Shown here: piece after piece, positions 1 through 11,059 of the stretch | Layout: the number at the start of each line of letters is the position of its first letter | Numbering within the stretch: position 1 is the stretch's first letter | Assembly (NCBI GenBank): GCA_963580285.1 | Contig: OY757011.1 | Coordinates: forward strand, 165,197,406-165,261,405 | DNA length: 64,000 nt | Reading direction: 5' to 3' | Source of the DNA: Lucinisca nassula | Taxonomy: Eukaryota; Mollusca; Bivalvia; Lucinida; Lucinidae | The notes under the pieces: model-generated | Told to the model about the DNA's origin: nothing | The model's database searches: none | What the model saw: only the letters and a program-made list of their open reading frames with translations | Program-made: the position numbers and the translations under genes

Positions 1-17
1 GCCTCATCAGTGACCTT
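1..17 (-). ncRNA. Hammerhead ribozyme, partial at window edge
   Basis: The first 17 bases contain the complement of the stem I strand, CTGATGA and the first half of stem II, identical to 242-258. The rest lies outside the window. Confidence 0.55.
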
Positions 18-211
18 CCAAAACCCCAAAATGGAATCAATGATCCAAAAGGATAATAAAATGTATACTATACCATGATGAAGGGCATGGTCACCTTTTA
101 CGGCCTTAACACCAGCTGTAGTGAAGGTAAACATGTTCTATAAAAGGGTTATCCTTTGAAAACAAGGAATACACCGTACAACTGAAATGTATAGAGTTTT
201 CAAGTTTTTCT

Positions 212-257
212 GGGTCAGACTAGCTAGTTTCGGCAAACTGGGCCTCATCAGTGACCT
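212..257 (-). ncRNA. Type I hammerhead ribozyme
   Basis: On the minus strand, in order: stem I strand AGGTCA, catalytic CTGATGA, stem II GGC/GCC with loop CCAGTTT, GAAA, a very short palindromic stem III (CTAGCTAG), cleavage triplet GTC, then stem I strand TGACCC. All invariant core positions are present. Predicted cleavage is between + positions 218 and 217. The tiny stem III is usual for retroelement hammerheads and favours activity as a dimer, which the tandem layout provides. Confidence 0.85.
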
Positions 258-452
258 TCCAAAACCCCAAAATGGAATCAATGATCCAAAAGGATAATAA
301 AATGTATACTATACCATGATGAAGGGCATGGTCACCTTTTACGGCCTTAACACCAGCTGTAGTGAAGGTAAACATGTTCTATAAAAGGGTTATCCTTTGA
401 AAACAAGGAATACACCGTACAACTGAAATGTATAGAGGGTTCAAGATTTTCT

Positions 453-498
453 TGGCCAGGCTGGCTAGTTTCAGCCAATAAGGCCTCGTAAGTGACCC
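453..498 (-). ncRNA. Degenerate hammerhead ribozyme
   Basis: Same position in the third unit, but the core reads CTTACGA in place of CTGATGA and the cleavage-side stem has changed. GAAAC and the stem II arms remain recognisable. Probably inactive. Confidence 0.55.
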
Positions 499-661
499 TC
501 CAAAACTCGACAATGGAATCAATAATCCCAAAGGACAAGAAAAAATGTAAACTACACTATGATGAAGTGCGGGACGAGACCACTTTTGAACAGTTTTATA
601 GGTTGTCTTTGACTGGAGGACATTAGATGTAGGAAGAGAGAAATATTAACTGAAACTTTTT

Positions 662-940
662 CATCTCGAAAACATTCCTATATAATTCTGACCCCATTGA
701 ACCCACTTGTTTACAGTAAAACTGGGGTTTACAGGGGTATAACTTTTTTTTTCTTATTTCTGCTCTAAAATATAGATTGTGGGTACACGTTAGAACCGCC
801 TCGATGAGGCGGTTCTAACGTGTACCCACAATTTATATTTTGAGCAGAAATAAGAAAAATACACAATTTTTCATCTGAAAATTGTCGTTTTTTCGGCGGT
901 AAAATTTACAATGTATTTATATAGCTGTGTTTTCGTAATG
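662..940 (+). mobile_element. Palindrome-centred MITE (family P, type A)
   Basis: Reference copy for the commonest repeat here. Ends are a TIR close to CATYACGAAAACACGCCTAT. Inside are a pair of CCCC/GGGG-rich short segments and TTCTTATTTCTGCTC with its inverse. The centre is an almost loopless palindrome (771-834) whose arms contain GTTAGAACCGCCTC and GAGGCGGTTCTAAC. No ORF. About 25 copies or fragments occur in this window in both orientations. Superfamily not assigned. Confidence 0.8.
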
Positions 941-1462
941 AGATATGATTTTCAAGAATAGAATCCTTCTGTACTTGGTTGCATACTTTCTGCACCGCTG
1001 CACTGGAACATACATCACATCGCTCAATGCTTTCATCAGAAAGCTCGTCTCTGGTGCTGACAGCGCAGGAATTAGCATCCTGCAATAGCTATTCTTTTAT
1101 GTTTTCCTAGAAATAAGTGAAAACGATAGCATCTTAGCATGTACACGACATCGTTTTGTTCTCCTTGTCAGTGATTGATGACTTGGAATCACTTTTAGAT
1201 CATGATAGATGGCCGGGAGGTGGCGCTATGATTTTTTCTTGTCATCATGAAAAGGATTCAATTATGGGGATGTTTTAGCTTTCCTCTCAAGTACTGAAGA
1301 TTCCAATTAAATTGTTAGAGTTTGCAAATTTAGTGACAAAATGTTGATTATAGCTTTTTTCTTTCTTTTTGTTTTTTAGATGGATGGCTTGTTTATGAGA
1401 ATTTGTTATTTTGTTGGGAAGATTCTTTCAGATGATAAGAACGAACATCAAACTATGTAAAT
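941..1462. other. No recognisable feature
   Basis: AT-rich sequence with no convincing ORF, repeat match or RNA structure. Confidence 0.5.
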
Positions 1463-1741
1463 CATTACGATAACTCACCCGTGCGACACAGTGCATTTTT
1501 CACATCTCCAAAATGGCTACTTTTCTGATGAAAATCCATGACATTTTTCCTATTTATACTGCAAACATAGGTTGTGGGTACTCGTTAGAACCGCCTCATT
1601 GAGGCGGTTCTAACGAGTACCCACAACCTATGTCTTGGAGTGAAAATAAGATAAATAGTGTTTACCCCCTTAAACCCCAGTTTTCTCTATACAAAGTGGG
1701 GTGTAAGGGGGTGTTCATTTCACGGACTTGTTCACGTGATG
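1463..1741 (+). mobile_element. Palindrome-centred MITE (family P, type B)
   Basis: Reference copy of the second end-type: it starts CATTACGATAACWCACCCG and ends CACGGACTTGTTCACGTGATG minus one base at each flank. The centre is the same GAACCGCCTC palindrome as type A, so the two types share a core but differ in their outer ~100 bp. Confidence 0.8.
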
Positions 1742-1984
1742 ATGGTGAATGTGGAGTCTACCGATCTAGCCATTTGGAAGCCACAGCTAACTGAAGCAGG
1801 TTCCGTGAAAGTGCTGTTTTTTTTTTTATTATTTTTCTTTCTTCAGATCAGTCACATTCTGAGAAACCCTGTTTTATAGCATTCGCGAAAAACAAGGGTG
1901 CAGGTCAGCCTGCGCGTCCGTGCAGTCTGATCAGCGACTTTCTGATCACTGCTAGGAGGATAGAGCCTTAAGTTTCTCCACCAA

Positions 1985-2069
1985 TCGGGGCTTGGAGAAT
2001 AGACTGTGCTGCATTGTGCTTCCTCGCAGAGCTGAAACCCGACCGAACTTTTGAGTACTGGTAAACCGC
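1985..2069 (-). repeat. Fragment of the GTTTAACGTCC SINE-like repeat (family V)
   Basis: The GGGGCTT...CGCAGAGCTGAAAC...GAGTACTGGTAAACCG run matches the inverse of the copy near 46.4 kb and parallels 39.55 kb. It abuts the next MITE. Confidence 0.5.
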
Positions 2070-2338
2070 TCACGAAAACACACCAGTATAATTTTGACCC
2101 CTTTGAACCCCACTCATAGCTGGGGTCCACAGGGGTATACCTTATGTTTCTTATTTCTCCTCGAAAATATAGATTGTTGGTATTCGTTAGAGCCGCTTCG
2201 ATGAGGCGGTTCTAACGAGTACCCACAATCTATATTCTTAGCAGAAATAAGAAAAAGATCACAATTTTTTATCTGAAATTTTTCGTTTTTTCGGCGTTTA
2301 AGTTAACAATGTATTTGTATAGGCATGTTTTCGTAATG
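2070..2338 (+). mobile_element. Family P type A MITE
   Basis: Ends CACGAAAACACACC and GGCATGTTTTCGTAATG; central palindrome 2173-2232 with several asymmetric mutations. Confidence 0.75.
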
Positions 2339-2559
2339 GTAACCTGATCTGGGTCATCACTGTGAAACCGGATGCAGTGGCTGACAGAGTGTTGGAACCA
2401 TTGTTATAAACCTGGGGACGGAATTATTTAATTTTCGAATAGGTCTGTACAGAGGTTTTCTCTTAAAATAAAGAAGTGGATCCCATTTTTTTTTTCAGAA
2501 ATACTCGGTTAACATTATAACCATTTTAACCAGTATTACCTGGGAACCCGTAAAAGGAA

Positions 2560-2765
2560 CATATGTAAATAGTGCAGACCCTGATCAACTGATGCAGCGT
2601 CTGATCAGGATCTATGCTGGTAGCTAACGGAATGTTCCATCAGAAATAGACACCTTAAATAGACCGACACCCATTAAATGACAAATGGTCTTATCCAACA
2701 TATAGCAATAAAACCGTCCACCAGTATACATTTTACATAACATAGCGGAACCATTCCACTTAATC
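2560..2765. repeat. Fragment of a TTAA-type MITE with GATCAG palindrome
   Basis: Contains GCGTCTGATCAGGATCTATG and a body (GACAAATGG, CATATAGCAATAAAA, CCAGTATACA) that matches the element at 25171-25361. Its ends are not clear. Confidence 0.5.
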
Positions 2766-3304
2766 ATACGTTTCTCTTTGCTTTTTTAGCCAAGATTTTG
2801 TCACGAGACTATTTCGCAATTTCAGTAACAGCCAGGAATCTCCGCCAATTATGAGATCACACGACACTTCTGGAAATGCCATCAGGCACTGGGGTCAAGT
2901 ATTGCTGGCAGTTTGATCTCAACAAACAATTCTCTATTCTCCCAGTTCCAGAGATGTGACAAAAGTCTTTCAATCAAATGCTAGCCCGAGACATTGTTGG
3001 CAACGGAAACAAACGTATCTCTCAAAACAATTTATTGAAATCTTGATTGAGTGTCATACTGTCAAACAATATTAACGAGTTCTATGGATGAAAATTTCGG
3101 GTCGCCAGTCACATGGCGCTGCGTTAGCGAAATTGTCGTCCAGTATGAAAAGATTACGATGACACATAGCCACAAACCTGGTAGTATAGTCCAAAACGTC
3201 CATTCAATATTTGTATGCTTTTTCAACCTTTCAACACATAATTGGCATATGGGTACAAAAATGGTGGACTTGCAAATAAGCTGGAAGAGCTATAGGAATT
3301 TGTA
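2766..3304. other. No recognisable feature
   Basis: Unique-looking sequence; the short open frame at 3051-3305 has no recognisable domain. Confidence 0.4.
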
Positions 3305-3375
3305 GGGGTATTCATTATTTTTCTAATTTTTGTTCAAAAACATACAGTGTGGATACTGGTTAGAACCCCCAATAT
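3305..3375 (+). repeat. Family P fragment
   Basis: Degraded CTGGTTAGAACCCCCA arm preceded by TTCTAATTTTTGTTCAAAA; the other half is gone. Confidence 0.5.
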
Positions 3376-3790
3376 CAGAATTTTCTTGGGCGATTTTTTT
3401 TTTTCGAAGATTTACTAACAGTATTTACTATGAAACATATACCTCGTGTGCCCAGTTAAAACTAGCTTTCTGTCAATCATTGTTACGTAATTGCCTAGTG
3501 GATCCGTAATTATTGGTAGGTGGACATTTAGTAGGCGTGGTTTAGAATGCATTTAAGTTAGTAAGCATATTTCCTATAGTAGTTATATGAGTATATTGTG
3601 GATTTAAACTATGTTACTAACAGTTGAATTCGAATACATTTGTATTAAATTAATGTTACTGTATCATTTATTTAACAGCAATCTGATAATTGTCTATATA
3701 GCCAAAATTAGGTTGCAATTTGAGTGTCTTCCCTTAGACATACTAGTTTACAAGTAAAAGCTTTGGTAAAGATTTTCATTCACTTTTTAA
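3376..3790. other. No recognisable feature
   Basis: AT-rich unique-looking sequence. Confidence 0.4.
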
Positions 3791-3799
3791 GGTCTTTTG

Positions 3800-4060
3800 T
3801 CAACCCAGTTTTTTGTTTGCTTATAGGTTTAACGTTCTAGTCAGTACTGTAAAGGTCATTTTGCAGACGTTGTTTCCAGTATTGTGTGACTTTTACCTGA
3901 CTTTAAGATGAAATAACATCTCAAGCCCTGCCGCCCAATTGAAACCAGTATGGTTTATATGCACAGACGGCCCGACTTGCAGCACTTTTCCAAGGTAGGC
4001 TAGGAACCTCTATGCAGTTTACCAGTACTCCGTGGACCCCGTGGGTAAATTACTAAGCAT
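3800..4060 (+). repeat. Family V SINE-like repeat
   Basis: Starts near GGTTTAACGTTCTAGTCA and contains CTGTAAAGGTCATTTTG, GATGAAATAACATCTCAAGC and a GGCCCGACTTGCAGCA segment. Other copies are near 12.6, 39.6, 46.3 and 59.1 kb. The 3' form CCTCAAATCAAACAAACAAAC (39.85 kb, inverted) looks like a retroposon tail. No tRNA boxes are obvious, so the class is inferred. Confidence 0.5.
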
Positions 4061-4174
4061 AAATTATTTTTCAGCGCTAAAGTCCACAGGGCTATCACTG
4101 ATAATTATGTTGGTTTCTCCGTGAGGATCAGCCTGTTATGTAATAGGGTTAGCTGAAGAATCTGGGCTTGAATC

Positions 4175-4453
4175 CATTACGAAAACACACCTATTCAAAT
4201 ATGTTGTAAATTTACCGCCGAAACAACGAACATTTTAAGATGAAAAATTGTGATTTTTTTCTTATTTCTGCTCAAAATATAGATTGTGGGTACTAGTTAG
4301 AACCGCCTCATCGAGGCGGTTCTAACGAGTACCCACAATCTATACTTTAGAGCAGAAATAAGAAAAATAAGGTTTACCCCTGTAAACCCCAGTTTTGCTA
4401 CATAAAAGTGGGTTTCAAGGGGATCAAAATTATATAGGTGTGTTTTCGTGATG
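4175..4453 (-). mobile_element. Family P type A MITE
   Basis: Reverse orientation; ends CATTACGAAAACACACCTAT and ATAGGTGTGTTTTCGTGATG. The left arm of the central palindrome has CTAGTT where the right arm implies CTCGTT. Confidence 0.8.
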
Positions 4454-4715
4454 CATGCATGGGTTGTGTTTGGCAAACATTTAGTTCCAGAATAGACGCC
4501 ACAGAACGCGGCGTCCGGAGAGGGTCTTTACTGTTTGTGTAGATGACAATAAAACAGAATGTGCTTCGAATTGCACGTGTTACAAAACATGTACACCAGA
4601 TACATTCAATAAGTACGACTTTAATTTCTTTCAAATTCCACATCATTCTTGATACCGCTCACTATAACATGTTAGAAAACATGTTATACTTTTCTTGTTT
4701 ATCTTATAATTCTTG

Positions 4716-4768
4716 TTTTTCCGGCGTTAAAGTTTACAATGTATTTGTATAGGCGTGTTTTCGTAATG
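4716..4768 (+). repeat. Family P end fragment
   Basis: Only the right-hand ~50 bp of a type A element (CGGCGTTAAAGTTTACAATG ... GTTTTCGTAATG), immediately before the satellite array. Confidence 0.7.
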
Positions 4769-4785
4769 CACGGGTATGTTATCAT

Positions 4786-5812
4786 AATGTTTCAAGTTCT
4801 AGGCATTGTATGGCGATGTATGAGTGCCCGCACAATTCTGAGCATGTTCAGTCTAATCTGCGCAATGTTTCAAGTCATTGTAAGGCGATATGTGAATGCC
4901 CACACAATTCTGAGCATGCTCAGTCTCATCTGCGCAATATTTCAAGTCATTGTAAGGCGATATGTGAATGCCCACACAATTCTGAGCATACTCAGTCTCA
5001 TCTGCGCAATATTTCAAGTCATTGTAAGGCGATATGTGAATGCCCACACAATTCTGAGCATGCTCAGTCTCATCTGCGCAATATTTCAAGTCATTGTAAG
5101 GCGATATGTGAATGCCCACACAATTCTGAGCATGCTCAGTCTCATCTGCGCAATGTTTCAAGTCATTGTAAGGCGATATGTGAATGCCCACACAATTCTG
5201 AGCATGCTCAGTCTAATCTGCGCAATATTTCAAGTCATTGTAAGGCGATGTGTGAATGCCCACACAATTCTGAGCATGCTCAGTCTAATCTGAGCAATGT
5301 TTCAAGTCAGTGTAAGGCGATGTGTGAATGCCAACACAATTCTGAGCATGCTAAGTCTAATCTGCGCAATATTTCAAGTCATTATAAGGCGATGTGTTAA
5401 TGCCCACACAATTCTGAGCATGCTCAGTCTAATCTGCGCAATGTTCCAAGTCATTGTAAGGCGATTTGCTAATACCCACACAATTCTGAGCATGCTCGGT
5501 CTAATCTGCGCAATGTTTCAAGTCATTGTAAGGCGATGTGTGAATGCCCACATAATTCTGAGCATGCTCAGTCTAATCTGCGCAATGTTTCAAGTCATAG
5601 TAAGGCGATGTGTGAATGCCAACACAATTCTGAGCATGCTCAGTCTAATCTGCGCAATGTTCCAAGTCATTGTAAGGCGATGTGTGAATGCCCACACAAT
5701 TCTGAGCATGCACCGTCTAATCTGTGCAATGTTTCAAGTCATTGTAAGGCGATGTGTGAATGCCCACACAATTCTGAGCATGCTCAATCTAATCTGCGCA
5801 TGTTCGGTCAGA
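4786..5812. repeat. 72-bp satellite array, about 14 copies
   Basis: Exact 72-bp spacing (for example CACAATTCTG at 4831, 4903, 4975). The unit carries TTTCAAGTCATTGTAAGGCG, TGTGAATGCCCACACAATTC and a 14-bp perfect palindrome CTGAGCATGCTCAG. Because 72 is divisible by 3, several frames stay open across many units on both strands. These long frames are a property of the repeat, with no domain and no coding signature. Units from 4850 to 5200 are more alike than the later ones. Confidence 0.9.
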
Positions 5813-5819
5813 ATTTAAA

Positions 5820-6729
5820 CAAAACGATACGGCGCACAAATAGATTAACGAAAGCCAGGAAGACAATGAGTCTTGCAATCACTCTCTGTTGTCATGGTGA
5901 AGAATCAACAACAGTTAGCTGAATAAATTGGAAGAAATAGTTAGGCTCTTATGTGGCTTTGAGAAATGATTTAGTAGATGAATGAAATATGAAAGAAATA
6001 TGAGATCTTCTGGGAAATAAATGTCACTCAGAAAATGAGAGGAACTAAGGTATCATTTTTACTGGAAATATTAATAGCGCCAACAATAGGTCGCCTAAAG
6101 GAACATTTAATTTTCTAAGGAAGAGAGAACTATTGACATTGAAATACTAGATAATATTGCTCATAATAAATATTGGGTGTTCAGAATCTGAGTGCAATAT
6201 GAATTTATAGTATTGTACTATAAAAGGAGTCCAGTGATCTTTTATTATGGTTTTCAAAAACAATTTTACATAGTAGCTGCATTGTTTGTATCATTATTAT
6301 GTTTTCGCTACAGGCACACAGCATTTACTCAAAGTTGAAGCGACATTGGGCCCAACATTGAATGCCTTCTTGGTTCTTTCTTTTTCTTCTTTTCGCTCAT
6401 ATATCATGTGACCTGAATTTGTCTTAATGAAGGTATATTGTGTTCTGTATAAGTGTCTGTGTATGAGCCTTACTGCAAGACTTAGTATGGCGACAGAGGG
6501 ATATTTTGCTTTGAAGAGCATGTACAGTCCGTGAGTGAGTGGGAATACCTGTTAATGCACAGAATATAAAGGCAGAATGATCAGTTTTGACACATCCGAT
6601 CGACTTTGTTTTCATTTTTTGACTTAAATTATTGGTACATACATTTATGTATTGACATAATTTGTATCTTGTATATCAGGAGGATGCCCCTGTGTGCTTA
6701 AAGATACCACATCACGCCAATATTATTAT
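5820..6729. other. No recognisable feature
   Basis: AT-rich sequence without a supported gene or repeat. Confidence 0.4.
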
Positions 6730-6962
6730 ATTCCGCTATTAAGGCCACCTAAAATTAAGACTAATTCTGCTATAAAAGGTTATTTAGTATGTTGCAGTAA
6801 TTCTTCCTTTTTATTTTCTGCATACAGTGTCCTCTGGTCAGACACCTATGGGACTGTTCAAAAGTGGTCTTAAAGACCACTTTTGAACAGTCCCAAAGGT
6901 GGTTTAAGACCACTTTTGAACAGTCCCAAAGGTGGTCTTAGTATAGGAATTTTACTGTAGGT
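6730..6962. mobile_element. MITE with GGTCTTAA palindromes (family U)
   Basis: Ends resemble CAGTAAAATTCCTATACTAA and its inverse (TTCCGCTATTAAGGCCACCT on the left). Inside are three alternating copies of GGACTGTTCAAAAGTGGTCT and its inverse, making strong hairpins. Relatives are at 13163-13376, 16631-16739, 26290-26425, 41570-41680 and 47766-47993. Confidence 0.65.
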
Positions 6963-7314
6963 GATTCGATCAAACATTCTGTTCTATTTTGTTCTCATTG
7001 TTCAAAGGCGCCACGAACCACATCGGACTGGAATTAAATCAAAGTACGTACAGCGCTGATGAGTCTATTGTCTCTTATTGCAAGCTGTAAAAGTGGTTCT
7101 GAGTGTGGGACTTTATCCTTCAAGTCTCGTAACTTAAGCAAATGGTGTAGGTCATGATCAGACGCCAATTTTTGCGGTTCTGACCTCGATCTAGAATGTT
7201 TGCCATTGTCCCACCATATGGCCACAGTCCATGTTTCACAGACAACCCGCTTTACACTGTACTCGATAAGAGAACCGTGGCTGTAAATAAGCGTAATCTG
7301 GATTTAACTTTTCA
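6963..7314. other. No recognisable feature
   Basis: No gene or repeat recognised. Confidence 0.35.
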
Positions 7315-8390
7315 CATTTTCGACATCTCCTCCCGAACCAGAAATCAGATTATGCTGATAACTGTGTGTGTGTGTGGGGGGGGATGCATCCTGGTGACAT
7401 AGAGTGTCAGATTTGGTAAAATTGTTCTACTCCTATGTCCAAGATAGCCGCCATGTCGGTCATCTTGAAATTCTTCAATCGACATCTCCTCCCAAACCAG
7501 ATGTTTGATCAAGTTGAAACTAGATGAGAGGCGTCGGGGTTACATGAGGATTCAGATTTGCTCAAATCATTCCATTCCGATATCCAGATGACCGCCATGG
7601 TGGCCATCTTGAAATTCTTGAAACGACATCTTTCGAAGGTTAGATCAAGTTGAAACTTCATGGAAGACATCGGGGCGAAATGTGCTAAAGTGTTCTGTTC
7701 CGATATCCAAGATGGCCACTATTGTGTCCATCCTGAAATTCTTCAAATGACATCTCTTCCCGAACCAAGGGTTGGATTAAGCTGAAAGTTGATGGGAGGC
7801 ATTGGGGCGATATGGAGATTCAGATTTGCTAAAGATTATCTGTCCGATATCCAAGATGGCTGCGCACGAAGGCCATATAGAAATTCTTCAAAAGACATCT
7901 CCCGAACCTGAGGTCAGATCAAGCTGAAACTTGATGGGAGGCATTGGGGCGACATGGAAATTTGGATTTACTAAACTCTTTCCATTCCGATATACAAGAT
8001 GGCCACAAAAGGTCGGATGGAGCTGTAACTTGATTAGAGGCATGCGGGCATATTGGAGAGTCTGAATTGCTGAAATTATTCTGTTCTGTTAACCGAGATG
8101 GCTTCCATGTTGGCCATCTTGAAAATCTTCAAACCACATCAGGTTGACTGATGGGAGGCATTGGGGTGACATGGAGATTCAGACTTCTTTTAACGATTCT
8201 GTTATAATATCTCAGATGGCTGCCACATTGGCAATCTTGAAAATCTTCAAACCACATCTGTTGCATTGTGTTGAAATTGGTGGGAGGCATTTGGGTGGCA
8301 TGGAGATTCAGAATTGCTAAAGTTGTTGCATTCTGATACCCCAGTTGGCGGCCATCTTGAAATTCTTCAAAGCACCTGTATAACAATTGC
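7315..8390. repeat. Degenerate ~145-bp tandem array with AAGATGGCC motifs
   Basis: About seven diverged copies of a unit containing CCGATATCCAAGATGGC, GGCCATCTTGAAATTCTTC, CGACATCTCCTCCC, AAGCTGAAACTTGATGGGAG and CATTGGGGCGACATGGAGAT. Each unit holds facing AAGATGGC and GCCATCTT motifs. No coding potential. Confidence 0.8.
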
Positions 8391-8459
8391 ATATATGATT
8401 TACAGGGACGGGCAGCGGAAGTGTTGTCAGTATATGTCAAACTCGCTTAGTCCACAAGA

Positions 8460-9240
8460 AGATTCGGTATACGACAGACTGCATGCATGGTAGATAACCC
8501 AATCACGCTAGACAACTTTGCTTTCCTCTCTAATTGCACGCCGGTGGGTCAGGCCTCAGATTCTATGACGGTTCCAGCGTAAAGGCTTACTGAGAATTAG
8601 AGAGTATCTAATTTTATGTAATGTTGGTTGTTGACTGATGCTCTGTCTCTGGTTGGGCCCTTTGGATTCTAACTGTTGGTCTCCTTTTGCTCCAGCATTT
8701 CAGTAGTTTCTTGCTGTCGAGTCCTCACCATGGTTTCATCTCTGTGGTTGTTTGATTTTTGTGTTCACGGAGATGTTGAAATGATGATTTGGGAAGCCTT
8801 CATGCGGACTGAACAAATTATTTGTCTAAATCGCGACGGAAATAAGGGCGCGGATTGTGACTACGTAAAATCAAATAAAGCCCCCCCCCCCACCCACATA
8901 CACCAACAGTGGAATTCGTCGCTGATCGTTCGAAGGCGGTTATTCTGTCGCGGTTTAATTTTGTTATGGTTTGTCTTTGAGTGTGTGAATCGCTTATATT
9001 ATTTTGTTTTGGATAGCTTATTGGCCATTTTGTGGGAAACTAACTTTCCTTTTGGGTTTCCGCTATTGATGTTTCCAATAGGGTCTGTTGTTTCGTGTTT
9101 GAGTTTCTCTCCCTCTGATGGGATTATGGGTTAATTGTATCGATTCCTGATCATTGCCTCCACTTCTAGTTTTATAAATATTCCCGTTAGCAGCATAATT
9201 TCTTTTCTTTTCTCTCCTTTAAGTTTCATTATCTGAGAAG
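8460..9240 (+). repeat. Interspersed ~0.7-kb repeat of unknown class (R0.7)
   Basis: Matches 27025-27740 over its length: GCATGCATGGTAG, ATTGCACGCCGGTGGGTCAG, CTCCAGCATTTCAGT, TTCATGCGGACTGAACAAAT, a poly-C run, CAAGGCGGTT and a GGGAAACTAAC...CCTTTTGG segment. Inverted or partial copies are at 9280-9520, 10340-10660, 17637-18060 and 34190-34330. No protein domain and no clear termini. Confidence 0.65.
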
Positions 9241-9279
9241 ATTATCAAAAAAAAAAAACAAAAAAAAAAAAAACTTTGT

Positions 9280-9520
9280 GAAGGCAATGTTCAGGACTAA
9301 CACCATTCAAGACACCAAAGGGAAAGATACAAAAACATCAAAGAACTTGACCGTTTTCAAAACATCGCAAGCAGAAAGACAAAAAGGGCAGTTTCTTTCC
9401 CCAGAAATGGCTAAACGGTTACCCAAATTGAAATATATACCAGAAGTACATACAGTAAAATATTGACTAGGGGGGCTTTAATCAATTTTAGGTTGCCACA
9501 ATACCTCGTCCTTGGTTCAA
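9280..9520 (-). repeat. R0.7 fragment, inverted
   Basis: GACACCAAAGGGAAAG, AAAGGGCAGTTTCTTTCC and GGGGGGCTTTAATC match the reverse of the neighbouring copy, forming an inverted pair around a poly-A stretch at 9248-9274. Confidence 0.55.
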
Positions 9521-9524
9521 AGTA

Positions 9525-10020
9525 TATATCAACGTAGTTTATGCAAATCTTACAGTCGAAAATGTTCAAAACTCCTTTAAGATACCAAGCGCATATTTCC
9601 ATTTGTCTGTTCCATACTTCGCCAAAGAATCATACATCTCTGTCAACTGAAGACGGAAAAGCTAACAATATAGACGATCTTATAAGCGCCAAGTCAGTGG
9701 ATGTCACCTCAATCTTATTACCATGGCCGTATTTGACCGATAACTTGATTGTATTGTCAAGTTCCACCGTCAATTGCTGCTATAATTTTGTCACACGCGA
9801 AGATATCATCTTTTATGTCAGTTTCCGAATTGAATCTTGTTTATCAACAATGACATATGCGACCCTTGCCTCAGATGGTCATACACTATCTCAAATATCA
9901 TTAGATTTGATATATAATTTTCATTCTCTTCTTTAGAAGATTTATGAAGGAAACTTTCTGATTGCCTAGAAAGTCATTGTATCAGAATTGCCGGTTTATC
10001 ATCGAGTCTATATTTCATTT
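9525..10020. other. No recognisable feature
   Basis: An open frame of 131 codons (9541-9936) has no recognisable domain and is AT-rich; not supported as a gene. Confidence 0.4.
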
Positions 10021-10021
10021 T

Positions 10022-10355
10022 AGACGATATTCTCCCCGAATTACTTTCTTGTTGTTATTCAATCACGTTTCTTACCTCCATACAGCCATGTAAGAAGAGG
10101 ACCAAGATGGCCTTCATTCGCTCACCTGATTTCTAGCTGTCACATAGAAGTGAAAGCAATGATCAGGAATCAATATAATATATCTCACATCACGATATTC
10201 TCCCCGAATTACTTTCTTGTTGTTATTCAGTCATGTTTCTTACCTCCATACAACCATGTAACAAGAGGACCAAGATGGCCTTGAATCGCTCACCTGATCT
10301 CTAGCTGTCACATAGAAATGCAAGCAACGATCAGGAATAAATATAATATACCTCA
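10022..10355. repeat. Direct duplication of ~165 bp
   Basis: GATATTCTCCCCGAATTACT through AGGAATMAATATAATATA occurs twice in tandem (about 10026-10190 and 10193-10355) with about 10% differences. Confidence 0.75.
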
Positions 10356-10660
10356 CACTTCCAATCGAAGACACCAAAGAGAAAGAAACACAAACACAAA
10401 ACAACCCCACCGTATTAAATAAAAACGTTACAGGCAGAAAGCCAAAAGGACAGTTACTTTCCCACAAAATTACCAAACGGCTATCAAAAGTATAAAGATA
10501 TTAGCAATACATTCATGCAAGACGAAATATTTATTTCAATAACATACCACAACAGAAGGACCACCCATTGACGGTCAGTAAAACGTATTTTACTGGGATG
10601 GGGGCTTTAATCGATTTTACGTGTCCACAATCCTCGCCCTTCGTTCTGTCGTTGTTTAGA
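10340..10660 (-). repeat. R0.7 copy, inverted
   Basis: Contains GACACCAAAGAGAAAG, GGACAGTTACTTTCCCAC, ACCCATTGACGGTCAGT and GGGGGCTTTAATCGATTTTA, the inverse of the unit at 27.4-27.7 kb. Confidence 0.55.
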
Positions 10661-10665
10661 CAAAT

Positions 10666-10900
10666 GAGCCCCGCCAAGCGAATTTGTGTCTTCGAGCATT
10701 CCGTCAAGACAAATTTTAACTGCGCATGCCCAGCCATTCAGACGGGCCAGGGAAATGACTTTCTGTCTGAAGGTTCCTCTTGATTCACTGCTTGTATAAG
10801 CGAGCAGCGAAGGTTCTGGCGAGACTGCGCGGATGCGCAGGCTCGCCTGAACCTTCGCTGCTCGCATAGGCGATAAGTACCAAAATCGCTTGCGGGGCCC
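10666..10900 (-). mobile_element. MITE with GGGCCCCG ends and 4-bp target duplication (family G)
   Basis: Termini GAGCCCCGCCAAGCGAATTT and AAAATCGCTTGCGGGGCCC are imperfect inverted repeats. The flanks are AAAT at 10662-10665 and 10901-10904. Inside lies a long hairpin (GCAGCGAAGGTTCTGGCGAG and its inverse). No ORF. Five other copies here also show 4-bp duplications (see findings). Confidence 0.85.
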
Positions 10901-11059
10901 AAATAATCTGATCAGTTCTCACTCATCAGTGTAACATTAGATCGAACGAAAACAGAGATGAAACAACGATGATGACACGACAGCATGAAATAACTGAAAT
11001 AATGGAGCAAAGGAAAAACAAAAGTTGGACTACGGTGGGTCCGACTAGAGACAGATAAC

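Larger units (their letters stand above)
1..590 (-). mobile_element. Retrozyme-like tandem units (241 bp) with hammerhead ribozymes
   Basis: The same sequence starts at 1, 242 and 483, giving two full 241-bp units and a third partial unit that fades by about 590. The bodies of units 1 and 2 are almost identical, so amplification looks recent. Each unit junction carries a hammerhead core on the minus strand. No protein is encoded. Non-coding tandem units bounded by type I hammerheads match animal retrozymes, which are thought to move through small circular RNAs using another element's reverse transcriptase (family knowledge). Related bodies lie at 18363-18610 and 33656-34160, sharing a CAGCTGGTGTT...GGCCGTAAAA segment. 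The left end is cut by the window. Confidence 0.75.

Noticed and set aside
4739..5922. Long overlapping open frames (up to ~196 codons) with Cys/His-rich 24-residue repeats
   Set aside because: They arise because the satellite unit is 72 bp (a multiple of 3) and lacks stops in several frames on both strands; no start context, domain or codon signature.
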